Assembly: GCF_042654345.1 (NCBI RefSeq)
Contig: NZ_JBHSGB010000010.1
Coordinates: 496,001-560,000 of the forward strand
Direction of reading: 5' to 3'
DNA: 64,000 nucleotides
DNA from: Pararheinheimera marina
Lineage (GTDB): Bacteria > Pseudomonadota > Gammaproteobacteria > Enterobacterales > Alteromonadaceae
Shown: in pieces, positions 41,853 through 51,105 of the stretch
How positions within the stretch are numbered: the stretch's first letter is position 1
Layout: every line of letters starts with the position of its first letter
The notes under the pieces: model-generated
Told to the model about the DNA's origin: nothing
Seen by the model: the letters and a program-made list of their open reading frames with translations, nothing else
Databases searched by the model: none
Position numbers and translations under genes: made by a program

Positions 41853-43490
41853 ATGACTACTAGATACATCTTCGTGACGGGTGGGGTTGTCTCATCCTTG
41901 GGTAAAGGTATTGCAGCAGCCTCGTTAGCCGCTATTTTAGAAGCTCGTGGTCTGAAAGTGACCATTCTCAAGCTGGATCCTTACATCAACCTGGATCCGG
42001 GCACTATGAGCCCCATTCAACACGGTGAAGTTTTTGTGACCGAAGATGGCGCAGAGACTGATTTGGATTTGGGCCACTACGAGCGCTTTATCCGCACCAA
42101 AATGACCAAACTGAATAACTTCACTCAAGGCCGGATTTATTCCGACGTATTACGTCGTGAGCGCCGTGGTGATTATTTAGGTGCGACTATTCAGGTTATT
42201 CCTCATATCACCAATGAAATTAAAAGCCGTGTTGTGGCCGGTGGTGAAGGCCATGACATTGCCATTGTTGAGATTGGCGGCACTGTCGGAGATATCGAGT
42301 CCTTGCCATTCCTGGAAGCAATTCGCCAGTTGGGTACTGAAATTGGCCGCGAGCGCGCGATGTTTATGCATCTGACGCTGGTGCCTTACCTGGGCACGGC
42401 AGGTGAGATTAAAACCAAACCAACTCAGCATTCGGTGAAAGAATTACGTTCTATCGGTATTCAGCCAGATATTTTGGTCTGTCGTTCAGACCGTGCTATT
42501 CCGTCCAATGAAAAAGCCAAAATTGCGCTGTTCACTAACGTGGAAGAGCGGGCTGTGATTTCGTTAAAAGACGTGTCGAGCATTTACCAAATTCCGGCCT
42601 TGCTGAAATCGCAGGGGCTGGACGATTTGATTGTGCGCCGTTTCCACTTAAGTGCCAAAGAGGCCGATTTGTCTGAGTGGGAACAGGTGTTGTACCAGGA
42701 GTCCAACCCGACTGGTGAAGTGACTATTGGTATGGTGGGTAAATATGTTGAGTTACCGGATGCCTACAAATCGGTGAACGAAGCGTTGAACCATGCGGGC
42801 CTGAAGAATCGTTTGACTGTGCATATCAAATACATCGACTCACAAGATGTGGAAGCCAAAGGCACAGACATATTAGCTGGCCTGGATGCCATTTTGGTAC
42901 CTGGTGGTTTCGGTGAGCGTGGTGTGGAAGGCAAGATTATGGCTGCCCGTTATGCCCGTGAAAACAAAGTGCCTTATCTGGGCATTTGTTTAGGTATGCA
43001 GGTTGCATTGATTGAATATGCCCGTAATGTGTTAGGTTTAACCGGCGCACATTCGACCGAATTTAATAGAAATACCTCTTACCCAGTGGTTGGTTTAATC
43101 ACTGAATGGCTGGATTCAGAAGGCAAAGTGGAACAACGTACCGAGAAATCGGATATGGGTGGCACTATGCGTCTGGGCAGCCAGAACTGTAACCTCAAGC
43201 CCAATACCAAAGCCCGCGAAATTTACGGTCAGGACGTGATTACTGAGCGCCACCGTCATCGCTACGAAGTGAATAATCACTTTGTGGCACGCTTAGAAGA
43301 GGCAGGATTGGTGTTCTCCGGATTGTCAGCCGACAACCAGTTAGTCGAGATGGTGGAAATTCCAAAACATCCATGGTTTGTTGCCGGTCAGTTCCATCCG
43401 GAATTTAACTCGACGCCGAGGGACGGCCATCCGCTGTTCCGCAGTTTTGTCGCGGCCGCGTATAAACATCAAAAACAACAGTTAGTTTAA
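41853..43490 (+). CDS. pyrG: CTP synthase
   Basis: 545 residues. Synthetase domain (GGVVSSLGKGIAAASLAAIL, KLDPYINLDPGTMSP) and class I glutamine amidotransferase domain (LVPGGFGERG, catalytic Cys in YLGICLGMQ, His/Glu in GQFHPEF). Converts UTP to CTP with glutamine ammonia. First gene of the pyrG-eno-ftsB-ispD block; a terminator-like hairpin separates it from eno. Confidence 0.97.
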   Translation: MTTRYIFVTGGVVSSLGKGIAAASLAAILEARGLKVTILKLDPYINLDPGTMSPIQHGEVFVTEDGAETDLDLGHYERFIRTKMTKLNNFTQGRIYSDVLRRERRGDYLGATIQVIPHITNEIKSRVVAGGEGHDIAIVEIGGTVGDIESLPFLEAIRQLGTEIGRERAMFMHLTLVPYLGTAGEIKTKPTQHSVKELRSIGIQPDILVCRSDRAIPSNEKAKIALFTNVEERAVISLKDVSSIYQIPALLKSQGLDDLIVRRFHLSAKEADLSEWEQVLYQESNPTGEVTIGMVGKYVELPDAYKSVNEALNHAGLKNRLTVHIKYIDSQDVEAKGTDILAGLDAILVPGGFGERGVEGKIMAARYARENKVPYLGICLGMQVALIEYARNVLGLTGAHSTEFNRNTSYPVVGLITEWLDSEGKVEQRTEKSDMGGTMRLGSQNCNLKPNTKAREIYGQDVITERHRHRYEVNNHFVARLEEAGLVFSGLSADNQLVEMVEIPKHPWFVAGQFHPEFNSTPRDGHPLFRSFVAAAYKHQKQQLV

Positions 43491-43498
43491 TTTTTAAC

Positions 43499-43525
43499 AA
43501 AAGCCGGGCCTCAATCCGGCTTTTT
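43499..43525 (+). terminator. Terminator between pyrG and eno
   Basis: Stem AAGCCGG/CCGGCTT, 8-base loop, TTT tail. Confidence 0.7.
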
Positions 43526-43549
43526 GCGCAGCATCTAAGGGGATTATTT

Positions 43550-44845
43550 ATGTCTGAGATCGTCAACATCATTGCCCGTGAAATTATGGACTCACGTGGC
43601 AATCCAACAGTCGAAGCTGACGTTATTTTAGCGAGCGGTGCTATGGGCCGTGGTTGTGCACCATCCGGTGCTTCGACCGGTACCCGCGAAGCATTGGAGC
43701 TGCGCGATGGCGATAAAAGCCGTTATTTAGGTAAAGGTGTCCGTACTGCTGTGGCCAACATTGATGGCCCCATTAAAGCCGCGCTGTTAGGCAAATCAGC
43801 CTACGACCAGGCGGCAATCGACCAGATCATGATTGACCTGGACGGCACCGAATCTAAATCTAAGCTGGGTGCGAACGCTATTCTGGCGGTGTCACTGGCC
43901 GTAGCCCGCGCTGCTGCAGCCGATAAGAAAATCCCGTTGTATCAGCACATTGCCGAACTGAATGGCACGCCAGGTGTGTACTCTATGCCGGTGCCGATGA
44001 TGAATATCATCAATGGTGGTGAGCACGCCGATAACAACGTCGACATTCAGGAATTCATGGTGCAGCCGGTTGGCGCGAAAAATTTCGCGGAAGCGCTGCG
44101 TATGGGTGCTGAAATTTTCCATCAGCTGAAAAAAGAATTACACAGCCAGGGTTTAAACACAGCTGTGGGTGATGAAGGTGGTTTTGCACCGGACCTGAAG
44201 TCCAACGAAGAAGCCTTAACTGTGATTTCCAAGGCTGTGGCTGCCGCTGGTTACGAGCTGAACAAAGACGTGACGCTGGCGCTGGACTGCGCAGCCTCTG
44301 AGTTCTATGTTGACGGTAAATACAAACTGTCAGGTGAAGGTAAAGAATTCACTTCGTATGAATTCAATGACTTCCTGGCTGGTTTAGCCACCCGTTTCCC
44401 TATCGTTTCTATTGAAGACGGTCTGGATGAATCCGATTGGGACGGCTGGAAAGATTTAACCAATAAAATTGGTAGCAAAGTGCAGTTGGTGGGAGACGAT
44501 TTATTCGTCACCAACACCAAAATTCTGACCCGCGGTATTGAACAAGGTATTGGTAACTCGATTCTGATCAAGTTCAACCAGATCGGTTCTCTGACTGAAA
44601 CACTGGCGGCTATCAAGATGGCGAAAGATGCCGGCTTTACTGCGGTGATTTCACACCGTTCAGGCGAAACTGAAGATGCCTTTATTGCTGATTTAGCTGT
44701 AGGTACTGCGGCTGGTCAAATCAAAACCGGTTCACTGTGCCGTTCCGACCGCGTGTCTAAGTACAACCAGTTGCTGCGTATTGAGCAGGAACTGGGGGCC
44801 AAAGCGCCGTACCGTGGCCGGGTGGAAATCAAAGGTCAAGCCTAA
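43550..44845 (+). CDS. eno: Enolase
   Basis: 431 residues. Mg-binding and catalytic segments: REIMDSRGNPTVEADV, GANAILAVSLAVARA, GDEGGFAPDL, SIEDGLDESDWDGW, GDDLFVTNTKIL, SHRSGETEDAFIADLAV. Interconverts 2-phosphoglycerate and phosphoenolpyruvate; also a degradosome component in related bacteria. Start follows AAGGGGATTATTT, a good ribosome site. Confidence 0.98.
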   Translation: MSEIVNIIAREIMDSRGNPTVEADVILASGAMGRGCAPSGASTGTREALELRDGDKSRYLGKGVRTAVANIDGPIKAALLGKSAYDQAAIDQIMIDLDGTESKSKLGANAILAVSLAVARAAAADKKIPLYQHIAELNGTPGVYSMPVPMMNIINGGEHADNNVDIQEFMVQPVGAKNFAEALRMGAEIFHQLKKELHSQGLNTAVGDEGGFAPDLKSNEEALTVISKAVAAAGYELNKDVTLALDCAASEFYVDGKYKLSGEGKEFTSYEFNDFLAGLATRFPIVSIEDGLDESDWDGWKDLTNKIGSKVQLVGDDLFVTNTKILTRGIEQGIGNSILIKFNQIGSLTETLAAIKMAKDAGFTAVISHRSGETEDAFIADLAVGTAAGQIKTGSLCRSDRVSKYNQLLRIEQELGAKAPYRGRVEIKGQA

Positions 44846-44860
44846 GTGGTTGACTTATAG

Positions 44861-44888
44861 GGGCGGGCCTTGTGCCCGCCCTTGTTTT
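44861..44888 (+). terminator. Terminator after eno
   Basis: Stem GGGCGGGC/GCCCGCCC, loop CTTGT, then TTGTTTTT. Confidence 0.85.
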
Positions 44889-44941
44889 TGACGTACAGTC
44901 GGTATCCAGATTGGAGTCTCGCTGTACGATAAAACCTGGCA

Positions 44942-45586
44942 ATGAAAAAACACGATGCTGATCAACATCAGCTCTGGCAGGACGAAGCCCAAAGTCAGGC
45001 CTACACCGAATTGTGCAACGCGCTGTATGAGCGCGAAATCTCCCGTTTGTCTAAACTTCCGGTTGAGCTTTTACCAACGCTGGCGAAACGTCTGGCCAGT
45101 CTGCCTTTTTATATTCGCCGCGCCGCTGAACGTATTGTGCAGCACCCGTCACCTTTGCAGTTTGATGGTCAGAATGCCAGTTGGCTGGCCCGACAATCTG
45201 TGCAATGCCCTGCCAAAGAGCAAGGTATTGAACAAATCGAGCAGTTTTATCGCAAATATGCCAAAAAAGCGCTGATCGTACCGGTGTACCAGCAGCAACA
45301 AGGGCTGGAAACCGTCTGGCTGGATTCTGTGGATGAAATTGATCTGGACGGCAGCCGCTTGCACTGCAACGAACATGGTTGGTTTGGTCTGAATGGCACG
45401 CCATTGGCACAGGAAAACGCCGATAAATTTTTATTGAAGCCGAGTAAAAGCCTGATGACTGCCGCTTGCAGTGGTCACTTGTGGTTGAATGCGGAACGAA
45501 AAACACCACGTTTACTGAGTTTACGCGAGCTTTTATTGGCCAGTCGTCTGAACTGGCAGAACTTTGCCAAACCTTTTCAGCCCTGA
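44942..45586 (+). CDS. Protein of unknown function between eno and ftsB
   Basis: 214 residues, no signal peptide or transmembrane helix. Helical N-terminal half (YTELCNALYEREISRLSKLP, AKRLASLPFYIRRAAERIV), then a beta-rich section (ALIVPVYQQQQGLETVWLDS, DEIDLDGSRLHCNEHGWFGL) and a C-terminus ending LLLASRLNWQNFAKPF. Codon use matches neighbouring core genes and the gene has its own space after the eno terminator, so I think it is real. I recognise no family. It is absent from this spot in E. coli. Confidence 0.75.
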   Translation: MKKHDADQHQLWQDEAQSQAYTELCNALYEREISRLSKLPVELLPTLAKRLASLPFYIRRAAERIVQHPSPLQFDGQNASWLARQSVQCPAKEQGIEQIEQFYRKYAKKALIVPVYQQQQGLETVWLDSVDEIDLDGSRLHCNEHGWFGLNGTPLAQENADKFLLKPSKSLMTAACSGHLWLNAERKTPRLLSLRELLLASRLNWQNFAKPFQP

Positions 45587-45659
45587 ATGCGGCTCTGGGG
45601 CTTTCCTGCACGGATTTCAGCCTTCATAATATGGCTAGGGATCCGGAGCGAACTGACGA

Positions 45660-45944
45660 ATGCGATTACTGGTTTTATTACTGCTGATACTGTTGATTGC
45701 ACTTCAACACCGCTTGTGGCTGGGACAGCACAGCGTGATGGAGTATTGGGCGCATCAAACCCAGCTTGGCAACGTGGAGCAGCAAAACGCCCAATTGGTG
45801 AAACGCAACCAGTTGCTCAGAGCCGACGTGACGGATTTGCAGATAGGGATGGATGCCATCGAAGAACGTGCCCGCAATGAACTTGGGCTGATTAAACAAA
45901 ACGAAGTATTTTTCCGCATTGTGACTCCAATGGAAATCAAATGA
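45660..45944 (+). CDS. ftsB: Cell division protein FtsB
   Basis: 94 residues. N-terminal membrane helix (LLVLLLLILLIALQHRLWLG) and a coiled coil (QQNAQLVKRNQLLRADVTDL), ending in the ELGLIKQNEVFFRIV motif. Part of the FtsQLB divisome complex. Overlaps ispD by 4 bp. Confidence 0.94.
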   Translation: MRLLVLLLLILLIALQHRLWLGQHSVMEYWAHQTQLGNVEQQNAQLVKRNQLLRADVTDLQIGMDAIEERARNELGLIKQNEVFFRIVTPMEIK

Positions 45945-46621
45945 TCCCCAACATAGCGACTGTGATCCCAGCCGCTGGTGTCGGGAAACGTATGCAGGCC
46001 GATCGGCCAAAACAGTACCTTGACCTTTGCGGTGCCACAGTGCTGGAGCAGACTGTGCGGCGTTTGCAGCAGGTCTCGGTTTTACAACAGTTTTATATCG
46101 CGGTGTCACCAGACGACCCTTATTACCCAGCTCTGTCGTTTCTGCAGCAAGGGTGTTTTCAGCGCGTGCAGGGCGGCACTGAGCGTGCCAATTCTGTGCT
46201 CAATGCGCTCCAGCAGATCAATGCAGAGCAGTATCCCTGGGTGCTGGTGCATGATGCGGCCCGTCCTGTGGTGCGGCTGGCCGATGTGCAGATGTTGATA
46301 GAACATTGTTTGGCTCAAAACGTTGGTGGCATTTTGGCCACTCCGGTGCGTGACACCATGAAGCGGGGAACCAGCCAGATTGAACAGACGGTCGAGCGCA
46401 GTGGCTTGTGGCATGCCTATACGCCACAGCTGTTTCCGACCGCATTGCTGCGAACCGCACTGACGGATGCACTTTGTGCCGGCGTTGCAGTCACAGATGA
46501 AGCCAGTGCGATGGAATGGGCCGGACATCCGGTGCTGTTGGTGCCTGGCCATGCCGACAATATTAAAATTACCCAGGCTGAAGATTTAGCTTTAGCCCGT
46601 TTTTATCTGGAGCGTAACTGA
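45941..46621 (+). CDS. ispD: 2-C-methyl-D-erythritol 4-phosphate cytidylyltransferase
   Basis: 226 residues. MEP-pathway enzyme. Nucleotide loop IPAAGVGKRMQADRPKQYLD, QGGTERANSVLNAL, VLVHDAARPVVRLAD and TDEASAMEW are all present. Coupled to ispF by a one-base stop/start overlap. Confidence 0.96.
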   Translation: MIPNIATVIPAAGVGKRMQADRPKQYLDLCGATVLEQTVRRLQQVSVLQQFYIAVSPDDPYYPALSFLQQGCFQRVQGGTERANSVLNALQQINAEQYPWVLVHDAARPVVRLADVQMLIEHCLAQNVGGILATPVRDTMKRGTSQIEQTVERSGLWHAYTPQLFPTALLRTALTDALCAGVAVTDEASAMEWAGHPVLLVPGHADNIKITQAEDLALARFYLERN

Positions 46622-47103
46622 TGGTGCCTTTTCGTATTGGTCATGGTTTTGATGTTCATGCCTTTGGTGGCGAAGGTCCTGTCACGCTGGGTGGTGTAAA
46701 AATTCCTTATGAGCAAGGCCTGCTTGCCCATTCCGATGGCGATGTGGTGCTGCACGCCGTGGCAGACGCCTTATTGGGTGCTGTGGCTCTTGGCGATATC
46801 GGCCATCATTTCCCGGATACGGACACCGCCTTTAAAGGCATCGACAGCCGGATTCTATTGCGTAAAGTCTTTGCCGACGTGCAGGCGCTGGGGTATCAGC
46901 TTGGCAACCTGGACGTGACGATTCTGGCCCAAGCGCCTAAAATGGCACCGCATATCGACGCCATGCGTCAGTGCCTGATGCAGGATTTAGACTGTGCTAT
47001 CGGTGCGGTGAATGTCAAAGCCACCACCACAGAAAAGCTTGGTTTTGTCGGGCGTAAAGAAGGCATCGCAGTGGAAGCTGTGGTGCTGCTGGTGAAAGTC
47101 TGA
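46621..47103 (+). CDS. ispF: 2-C-methyl-D-erythritol 2,4-cyclodiphosphate synthase
   Basis: 160 residues. Zn ligands in FRIGHGFDVHAFG, HSDGDVVLHAVADALLGA, GDIGHHFPDTD; C-terminal KATTTEKLGFVGRKEGIA. Third step after ispD in the MEP pathway. Overlaps truD by one base. Confidence 0.97.
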   Translation: MVPFRIGHGFDVHAFGGEGPVTLGGVKIPYEQGLLAHSDGDVVLHAVADALLGAVALGDIGHHFPDTDTAFKGIDSRILLRKVFADVQALGYQLGNLDVTILAQAPKMAPHIDAMRQCLMQDLDCAIGAVNVKATTTEKLGFVGRKEGIAVEAVVLLVKV

Positions 47104-48143
47104 TGCAATTGCTGGCTTTACCTTATCTTTATCAGAAACCGCAAGGCACGGCGCTGCTGCGTGTCCAGCCGGACGACTTTATTGTGGAAGAAACCTTAAG
47201 TTTCACGCCCACCGGCGCTGGTGAACACCTGTTGCTGTTTATTGAAAAAATTGGCCAGAACACCCAGTTTGTCGCCAAACTGCTGGCCGAAATTGTCGGC
47301 TGTAAAGCCCGTCAGGTCAGTTACGCTGGCTTAAAAGACCGTCATGCGGTCACCCGTCAGTGGTTTTGTGTGCCTTATCCAATTAAACAACAACCTGACT
47401 GGCAACACTGGCAGATTGACGGCTGTCGCATTTTGCAGGTGACCCGGCATCAGCGCCGTTTGCGCCTGGGCGCTATTGCACACAATACCTTTCATTTGCG
47501 TCTGCGCGACGTATCCGACCCTGCTGAGCTGGAGCAACGGTTGCAGCAGGTAAAACTTGGGGTGCCGAATTATTACGGCGAACAACGTTTTGGCCGTGAC
47601 GGTGGCAACCTGGTTCTGGCCGACAAGCTGTTCCAGGGCGGCAGTATTTCCGACCGTCAAATTCGTGGCCTGGCGTTGTCGGCTGCCCGATCCTTTTTGT
47701 TTAATACCCAACTGGCACGGCGTTTGGAGCAGGGGCTATTTAACCGCCTGATGCAAGGCGAAGTGGTTCAGCTGGACGGCTCAGGGTCCATTTTCAAAGT
47801 GGATGAGCCCGATGACGTGCTGCGTCAGCGTCTGGCCGAATTTGATATTCATCCGACGGCGGCTTTGGCTGGCTGCGGAGAGCCGTTGGTGCAAGGGGAT
47901 GCGCTGGAGTTTGAACAGCAAAGCCTGCACAATTGGCAGCACTGGGTGGACGCTCTGATCGCTCTGAATATGCGTGCTGAGCGACGCAGTATTCGTCTGG
48001 TGCCGCGACAGCTGAGCTGGTACTTCGACGGTTCAGACGTCTGCCTGAGTTTTCAATTGTACTCAGGCTGTTTTGCCACGTCCGTGCTCAGAGAGTTGGT
48101 GAATTATCAGGATGTGCAGCGCCATCAGGCGCCATTGGATTAA
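47103..48143 (+). CDS. truD: tRNA pseudouridine(13) synthase
   Basis: 346 residues. Catalytic Asp in VSYAGLKDRHAVTRQWF; TruD insertion domain; NYYGEQRFGRDGGN and RSFLFNTQLARRLE motifs. Modifies U13 in tRNA-Glu. The order ispF-truD-surE-pcm is conserved. Confidence 0.96.
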   Translation: MQLLALPYLYQKPQGTALLRVQPDDFIVEETLSFTPTGAGEHLLLFIEKIGQNTQFVAKLLAEIVGCKARQVSYAGLKDRHAVTRQWFCVPYPIKQQPDWQHWQIDGCRILQVTRHQRRLRLGAIAHNTFHLRLRDVSDPAELEQRLQQVKLGVPNYYGEQRFGRDGGNLVLADKLFQGGSISDRQIRGLALSAARSFLFNTQLARRLEQGLFNRLMQGEVVQLDGSGSIFKVDEPDDVLRQRLAEFDIHPTAALAGCGEPLVQGDALEFEQQSLHNWQHWVDALIALNMRAERRSIRLVPRQLSWYFDGSDVCLSFQLYSGCFATSVLRELVNYQDVQRHQAPLD

Positions 48144-48160
48144 CGGTTTCGGAGGCCATA

Positions 48161-48913
48161 ATGCGAATTCTGTTAAGTAATGATGATGGAGTGTACGCCA
48201 AAGGCATTCAGGTGCTGCAGCAGGCTTTAGCACAGATTGCAGAGGTGACTACAGTGGGGCCGGATCGCAACTGCAGTGGTGCCAGTAATTCGTTGACCTT
48301 GCTTAACCCGCTTCGTACTCAATTGCTGGACAATGGGTTTGTGGCTGTCAATGGCACGCCAACAGATTGTGTGCATCTGGCGATTAATCAGTTACTGGAC
48401 AAGGCGCCAGATCTGGTCGTATCCGGCATTAACCATGGTGCCAATCTGGGCGATGATGTGCTGTATTCCGGCACAGTAGCCGCAGCCACTGAAGGCCGTC
48501 ATTTAGGCTTGCCTGCCATAGCGGTTTCTTTGGCTGGCCGCGATGAACAACATTTCGCGACCGCTGCCCATGTCACAGTTCAGGTGATCAAAAAGTTGAA
48601 ATCCCAGCCATTGCCTGCCGATCAGATCCTGAACATCAATGTACCAGCTATTTCGCTGGAACAATTGAAGGGCATTCAGGTTACGCGGCTGGGGCGGCGG
48701 CATAAAGCAGAAACCATGCAGCAGGCCACAGACCCTTGGGGCAGGCCTATTTATTGGTATGGGTCTTTAGGGCCTGAACTGGATGCAGGGCCAGGCACAG
48801 ACTTTTATGCAGTGGCACAGGGCTATGCTTCGGTGACGCCCTTGCATGTGGATATGACGGCCTATCGCAGTATGGAGCAGCTGGGCCAATGGTTAGAAGG
48901 GATCAAGTGGTAA
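48161..48913 (+). CDS. surE: 5'/3'-nucleotidase SurE
   Basis: 250 residues. Metal site LLSNDDGVYAKGIQVL and NHGANLGDDVLYSGTVAAAT; GPDRNCSGASNSLTL. Survival protein acting on nucleoside monophosphates. 4 bp before pcm. Confidence 0.96.
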   Translation: MRILLSNDDGVYAKGIQVLQQALAQIAEVTTVGPDRNCSGASNSLTLLNPLRTQLLDNGFVAVNGTPTDCVHLAINQLLDKAPDLVVSGINHGANLGDDVLYSGTVAAATEGRHLGLPAIAVSLAGRDEQHFATAAHVTVQVIKKLKSQPLPADQILNINVPAISLEQLKGIQVTRLGRRHKAETMQQATDPWGRPIYWYGSLGPELDAGPGTDFYAVAQGYASVTPLHVDMTAYRSMEQLGQWLEGIKW

Positions 48914-48916
48914 GTT

Positions 48917-49555
48917 ATGGCTGTAGTGACACACCGCAGTGCCGCTGTTTTGGCACAAAAGCTTCAGCAAGAAGGCATTCAGGACAACAGGGTACTGACA
49001 GCGATTAGTCAGACACCCCGCCATCTATTTGTTGAAGCCGTTCTGGCACATAAAGCCTATGAAAATACCGCCTTGCCAATAGGCCAGGGCCAGACCATTT
49101 CACAGCCTTATATTGTGGCCCGGATGACTGAATTGCTGTTGCAATCGCCACAGTGCAAAAAAGTACTGGAGATTGGCACTGGCTCAGGTTATCAGACCGC
49201 CATACTGGCCCGCTTATTTGAACAGGTCTGCAGTGTAGAGCGAATTAAAGCCTTGCAGTTTCAGGCGAAACGCAGACTGCAACAATTAGACCTGCATAAT
49301 GTGTCGATGAAACACGGCGATGGCTGGTTAGGTTGGCAAAGCAAAGCCCCATTCGATTGTATTATCGTAACCGCAGCGCCCCACGAAGTGCCGCAGGCGC
49401 TATTGCAGCAACTGACTGAAGGAGGGCGTCTGGTGATCCCGGTCGGTGCTCAGGAGCAAGTGTTGCGGGTATTTACCCGTTGCGGTGATGATTTTGAACA
49501 ACAAGACGTGGAAGCGGTGCGGTTTGTGCCTTTGGTGCCAGGTGAGCTGGCCTAG
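48917..49555 (+). CDS. pcm: Protein-L-isoaspartate O-methyltransferase
   Basis: 212 residues. SAM-binding motif I VLEIGTGSGYQTAILARL; LPIGQGQTISQPYIVARMTE; PFDCIIVTAAPHEVPQALL. Repairs isoaspartyl damage, usually expressed with surE and under RpoS in stationary phase. Confidence 0.95.
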   Translation: MAVVTHRSAAVLAQKLQQEGIQDNRVLTAISQTPRHLFVEAVLAHKAYENTALPIGQGQTISQPYIVARMTELLLQSPQCKKVLEIGTGSGYQTAILARLFEQVCSVERIKALQFQAKRRLQQLDLHNVSMKHGDGWLGWQSKAPFDCIIVTAAPHEVPQALLQQLTEGGRLVIPVGAQEQVLRVFTRCGDDFEQQDVEAVRFVPLVPGELA

Positions 49556-49597
49556 AGCTTTGGTCTGCAGATGAACAACTAACTCAAGGATCTCAAG

Positions 49598-50176
49598 TTG
49601 CGTATTTTCCAATGGATGTATGACAAAGCTTTGCTCTGGTCACGGCACCGGCATGCAGAGCGCTATCTGGCAGGCTTAAGTTTTACCGAGTCGGTTATTT
49701 TTCCTATCCCGCCTGATGTGATGCTGGCCCCTATGGCGCTAGCCCGGCCTGAAAAAGCCTGGCGGTTTGCCTGGGTTACCACGTTATTTTCTGTGCTGGG
49801 TGGCGTCTGCGGCTACTTCCTCGGTTTATGGTTGTATGAACCCGTGGTATTGCCGGCGATGGAGTACTTAGGTAAACATGATGCTTTTGCCAAAGTGCAG
49901 CAATGGTTTACTGAATACGGTGTCTGGGTGGTGTTTATTGCCGGGTTTTCACCTATTCCCTACAAGTTGTTCACTGTGGGAGCTGGGCTGATGAGTATGG
50001 CATTTTGGCCTTTTTTACTCGCATCCTTTATTGCCCGCGCCAGCCGGTTTTTCCTGGTCGCTGGTTTGATGTATTGGGGCGGTGAAAAAATGCAGCAGAA
50101 ACTGAGGGACATAGTCGATACCTTAGGCTGGGGCACCGTAGGTTTGGCTGTGTTGCTTTATTTGGTGTACCGCTAA
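49598..50176 (+). CDS. YqaA-family (DedA/SNARE-associated-like) membrane protein
   Basis: 192 residues starting at TTG after AAGGAT. Hydrophobic segments at about 35-60, 70-92, 110-130, 140-165 and 175-192; SPIPYKLFTVGAGLMSM and RASRFFLVAGLMYWGG are the family signature. The related DedA proteins transport undecaprenyl phosphate; the role of the YqaA branch is not settled. Lies between pcm and nlpD in many Alteromonadales. Confidence 0.88.
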   Translation: MRIFQWMYDKALLWSRHRHAERYLAGLSFTESVIFPIPPDVMLAPMALARPEKAWRFAWVTTLFSVLGGVCGYFLGLWLYEPVVLPAMEYLGKHDAFAKVQQWFTEYGVWVVFIAGFSPIPYKLFTVGAGLMSMAFWPFLLASFIARASRFFLVAGLMYWGGEKMQQKLRDIVDTLGWGTVGLAVLLYLVYR

Positions 50177-50177
50177 C

Positions 50178-51026
50178 GTGAAGCACTTTTGTTTCATTAT
50201 GGCTGCCTGCAGTCTGGTGGCGTGTAGCTCGCGCGACGCGCCGGCGCCGGTCAGCAGCCTGAATGACATTCGGAACTACTACAAGAAACACCCTCAAGGG
50301 GAAGCCAACGCCCGCTACACAGTGCAGGCCGGTGATACCTTGTATTCTATCGCGTTTCGTTCCGGTTTGGACTACAGGGAGCTGGCGGCGCAAAACAATA
50401 TTCCGGTGCCTTATCGCATCTACCCAGGCCAAACTTTACATCTTGTTAACGCAAAGACTGCGCTTCTGCGCGGTGAATCGCAGAAAAACCCAGTTAGTCC
50501 GCATAAATCGGGCTTGAATGGTTCAAATTTATCAAATATTTCATCTGTGAAACCGCTTCCAGACAACAAAGCGGTTGCACCTCAGAATCAAACGGGTTAT
50601 GTTCGATCTCAGACGGTGAAACAAAACACATCAACCGCACCCAGTCCGGTATCCAGTTCAAAAATAGTCTGGAGCTGGCCGGTCAGGGGACCAATATTGG
50701 CTACTTTTTCCAATGCAGAACATGGAAACAAAGGCTTGGATATTGGTGGCGCTGCAGGAACTCAGGTTCGTGCTGCAGCGTCTGGAGAGGTTGTTTACGC
50801 GGGTAATGCCTTACGTGGTTATGGAAACCTGATCATTATCAGGCATAACGATGACTACCTGAGTGCCTATGCTCATAACCGCAAGCTTTTGGTTAAGGAA
50901 CGCGACACCGTCGTCAGCGGGCAACAAATCGCTGAAATGGGTAGTACAGATGCAACCTCCACCCGGCTGCACTTTGAAATCCGTTTCCGTGGCAAGTCCG
51001 TCGACCCCAGAAAATACCTAAAATAA
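50178..51026 (+). CDS. nlpD: NlpD-type lipoprotein, LysM plus degenerate M23 domain
   Basis: 282 residues from GTG. Lipobox SLVAC, LysM (about 54-95, YTVQAGDTLYSIAFRSGLDY), a low-G+C Ser/Asn-rich linker (about 95-165), and LytM/M23 domain (about 170-282). The final HxH zinc motif reads RLHFEIR, so one zinc ligand is lost, as in E. coli NlpD, an activator of the amidase AmiC with no own activity. rpoS follows; in E. coli the main rpoS promoter lies inside nlpD. Confidence 0.93.
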   Translation: MKHFCFIMAACSLVACSSRDAPAPVSSLNDIRNYYKKHPQGEANARYTVQAGDTLYSIAFRSGLDYRELAAQNNIPVPYRIYPGQTLHLVNAKTALLRGESQKNPVSPHKSGLNGSNLSNISSVKPLPDNKAVAPQNQTGYVRSQTVKQNTSTAPSPVSSSKIVWSWPVRGPILATFSNAEHGNKGLDIGGAAGTQVRAAASGEVVYAGNALRGYGNLIIIRHNDDYLSAYAHNRKLLVKERDTVVSGQQIAEMGSTDATSTRLHFEIRFRGKSVDPRKYLK

Positions 51027-51105
51027 GATCACCCCGAAGGGTGACCAGGTAAGGATGCCTGATTTTACAGGTGATACCCAAAGCTTGTTGATGTGGGAGA
51101 AGGAT

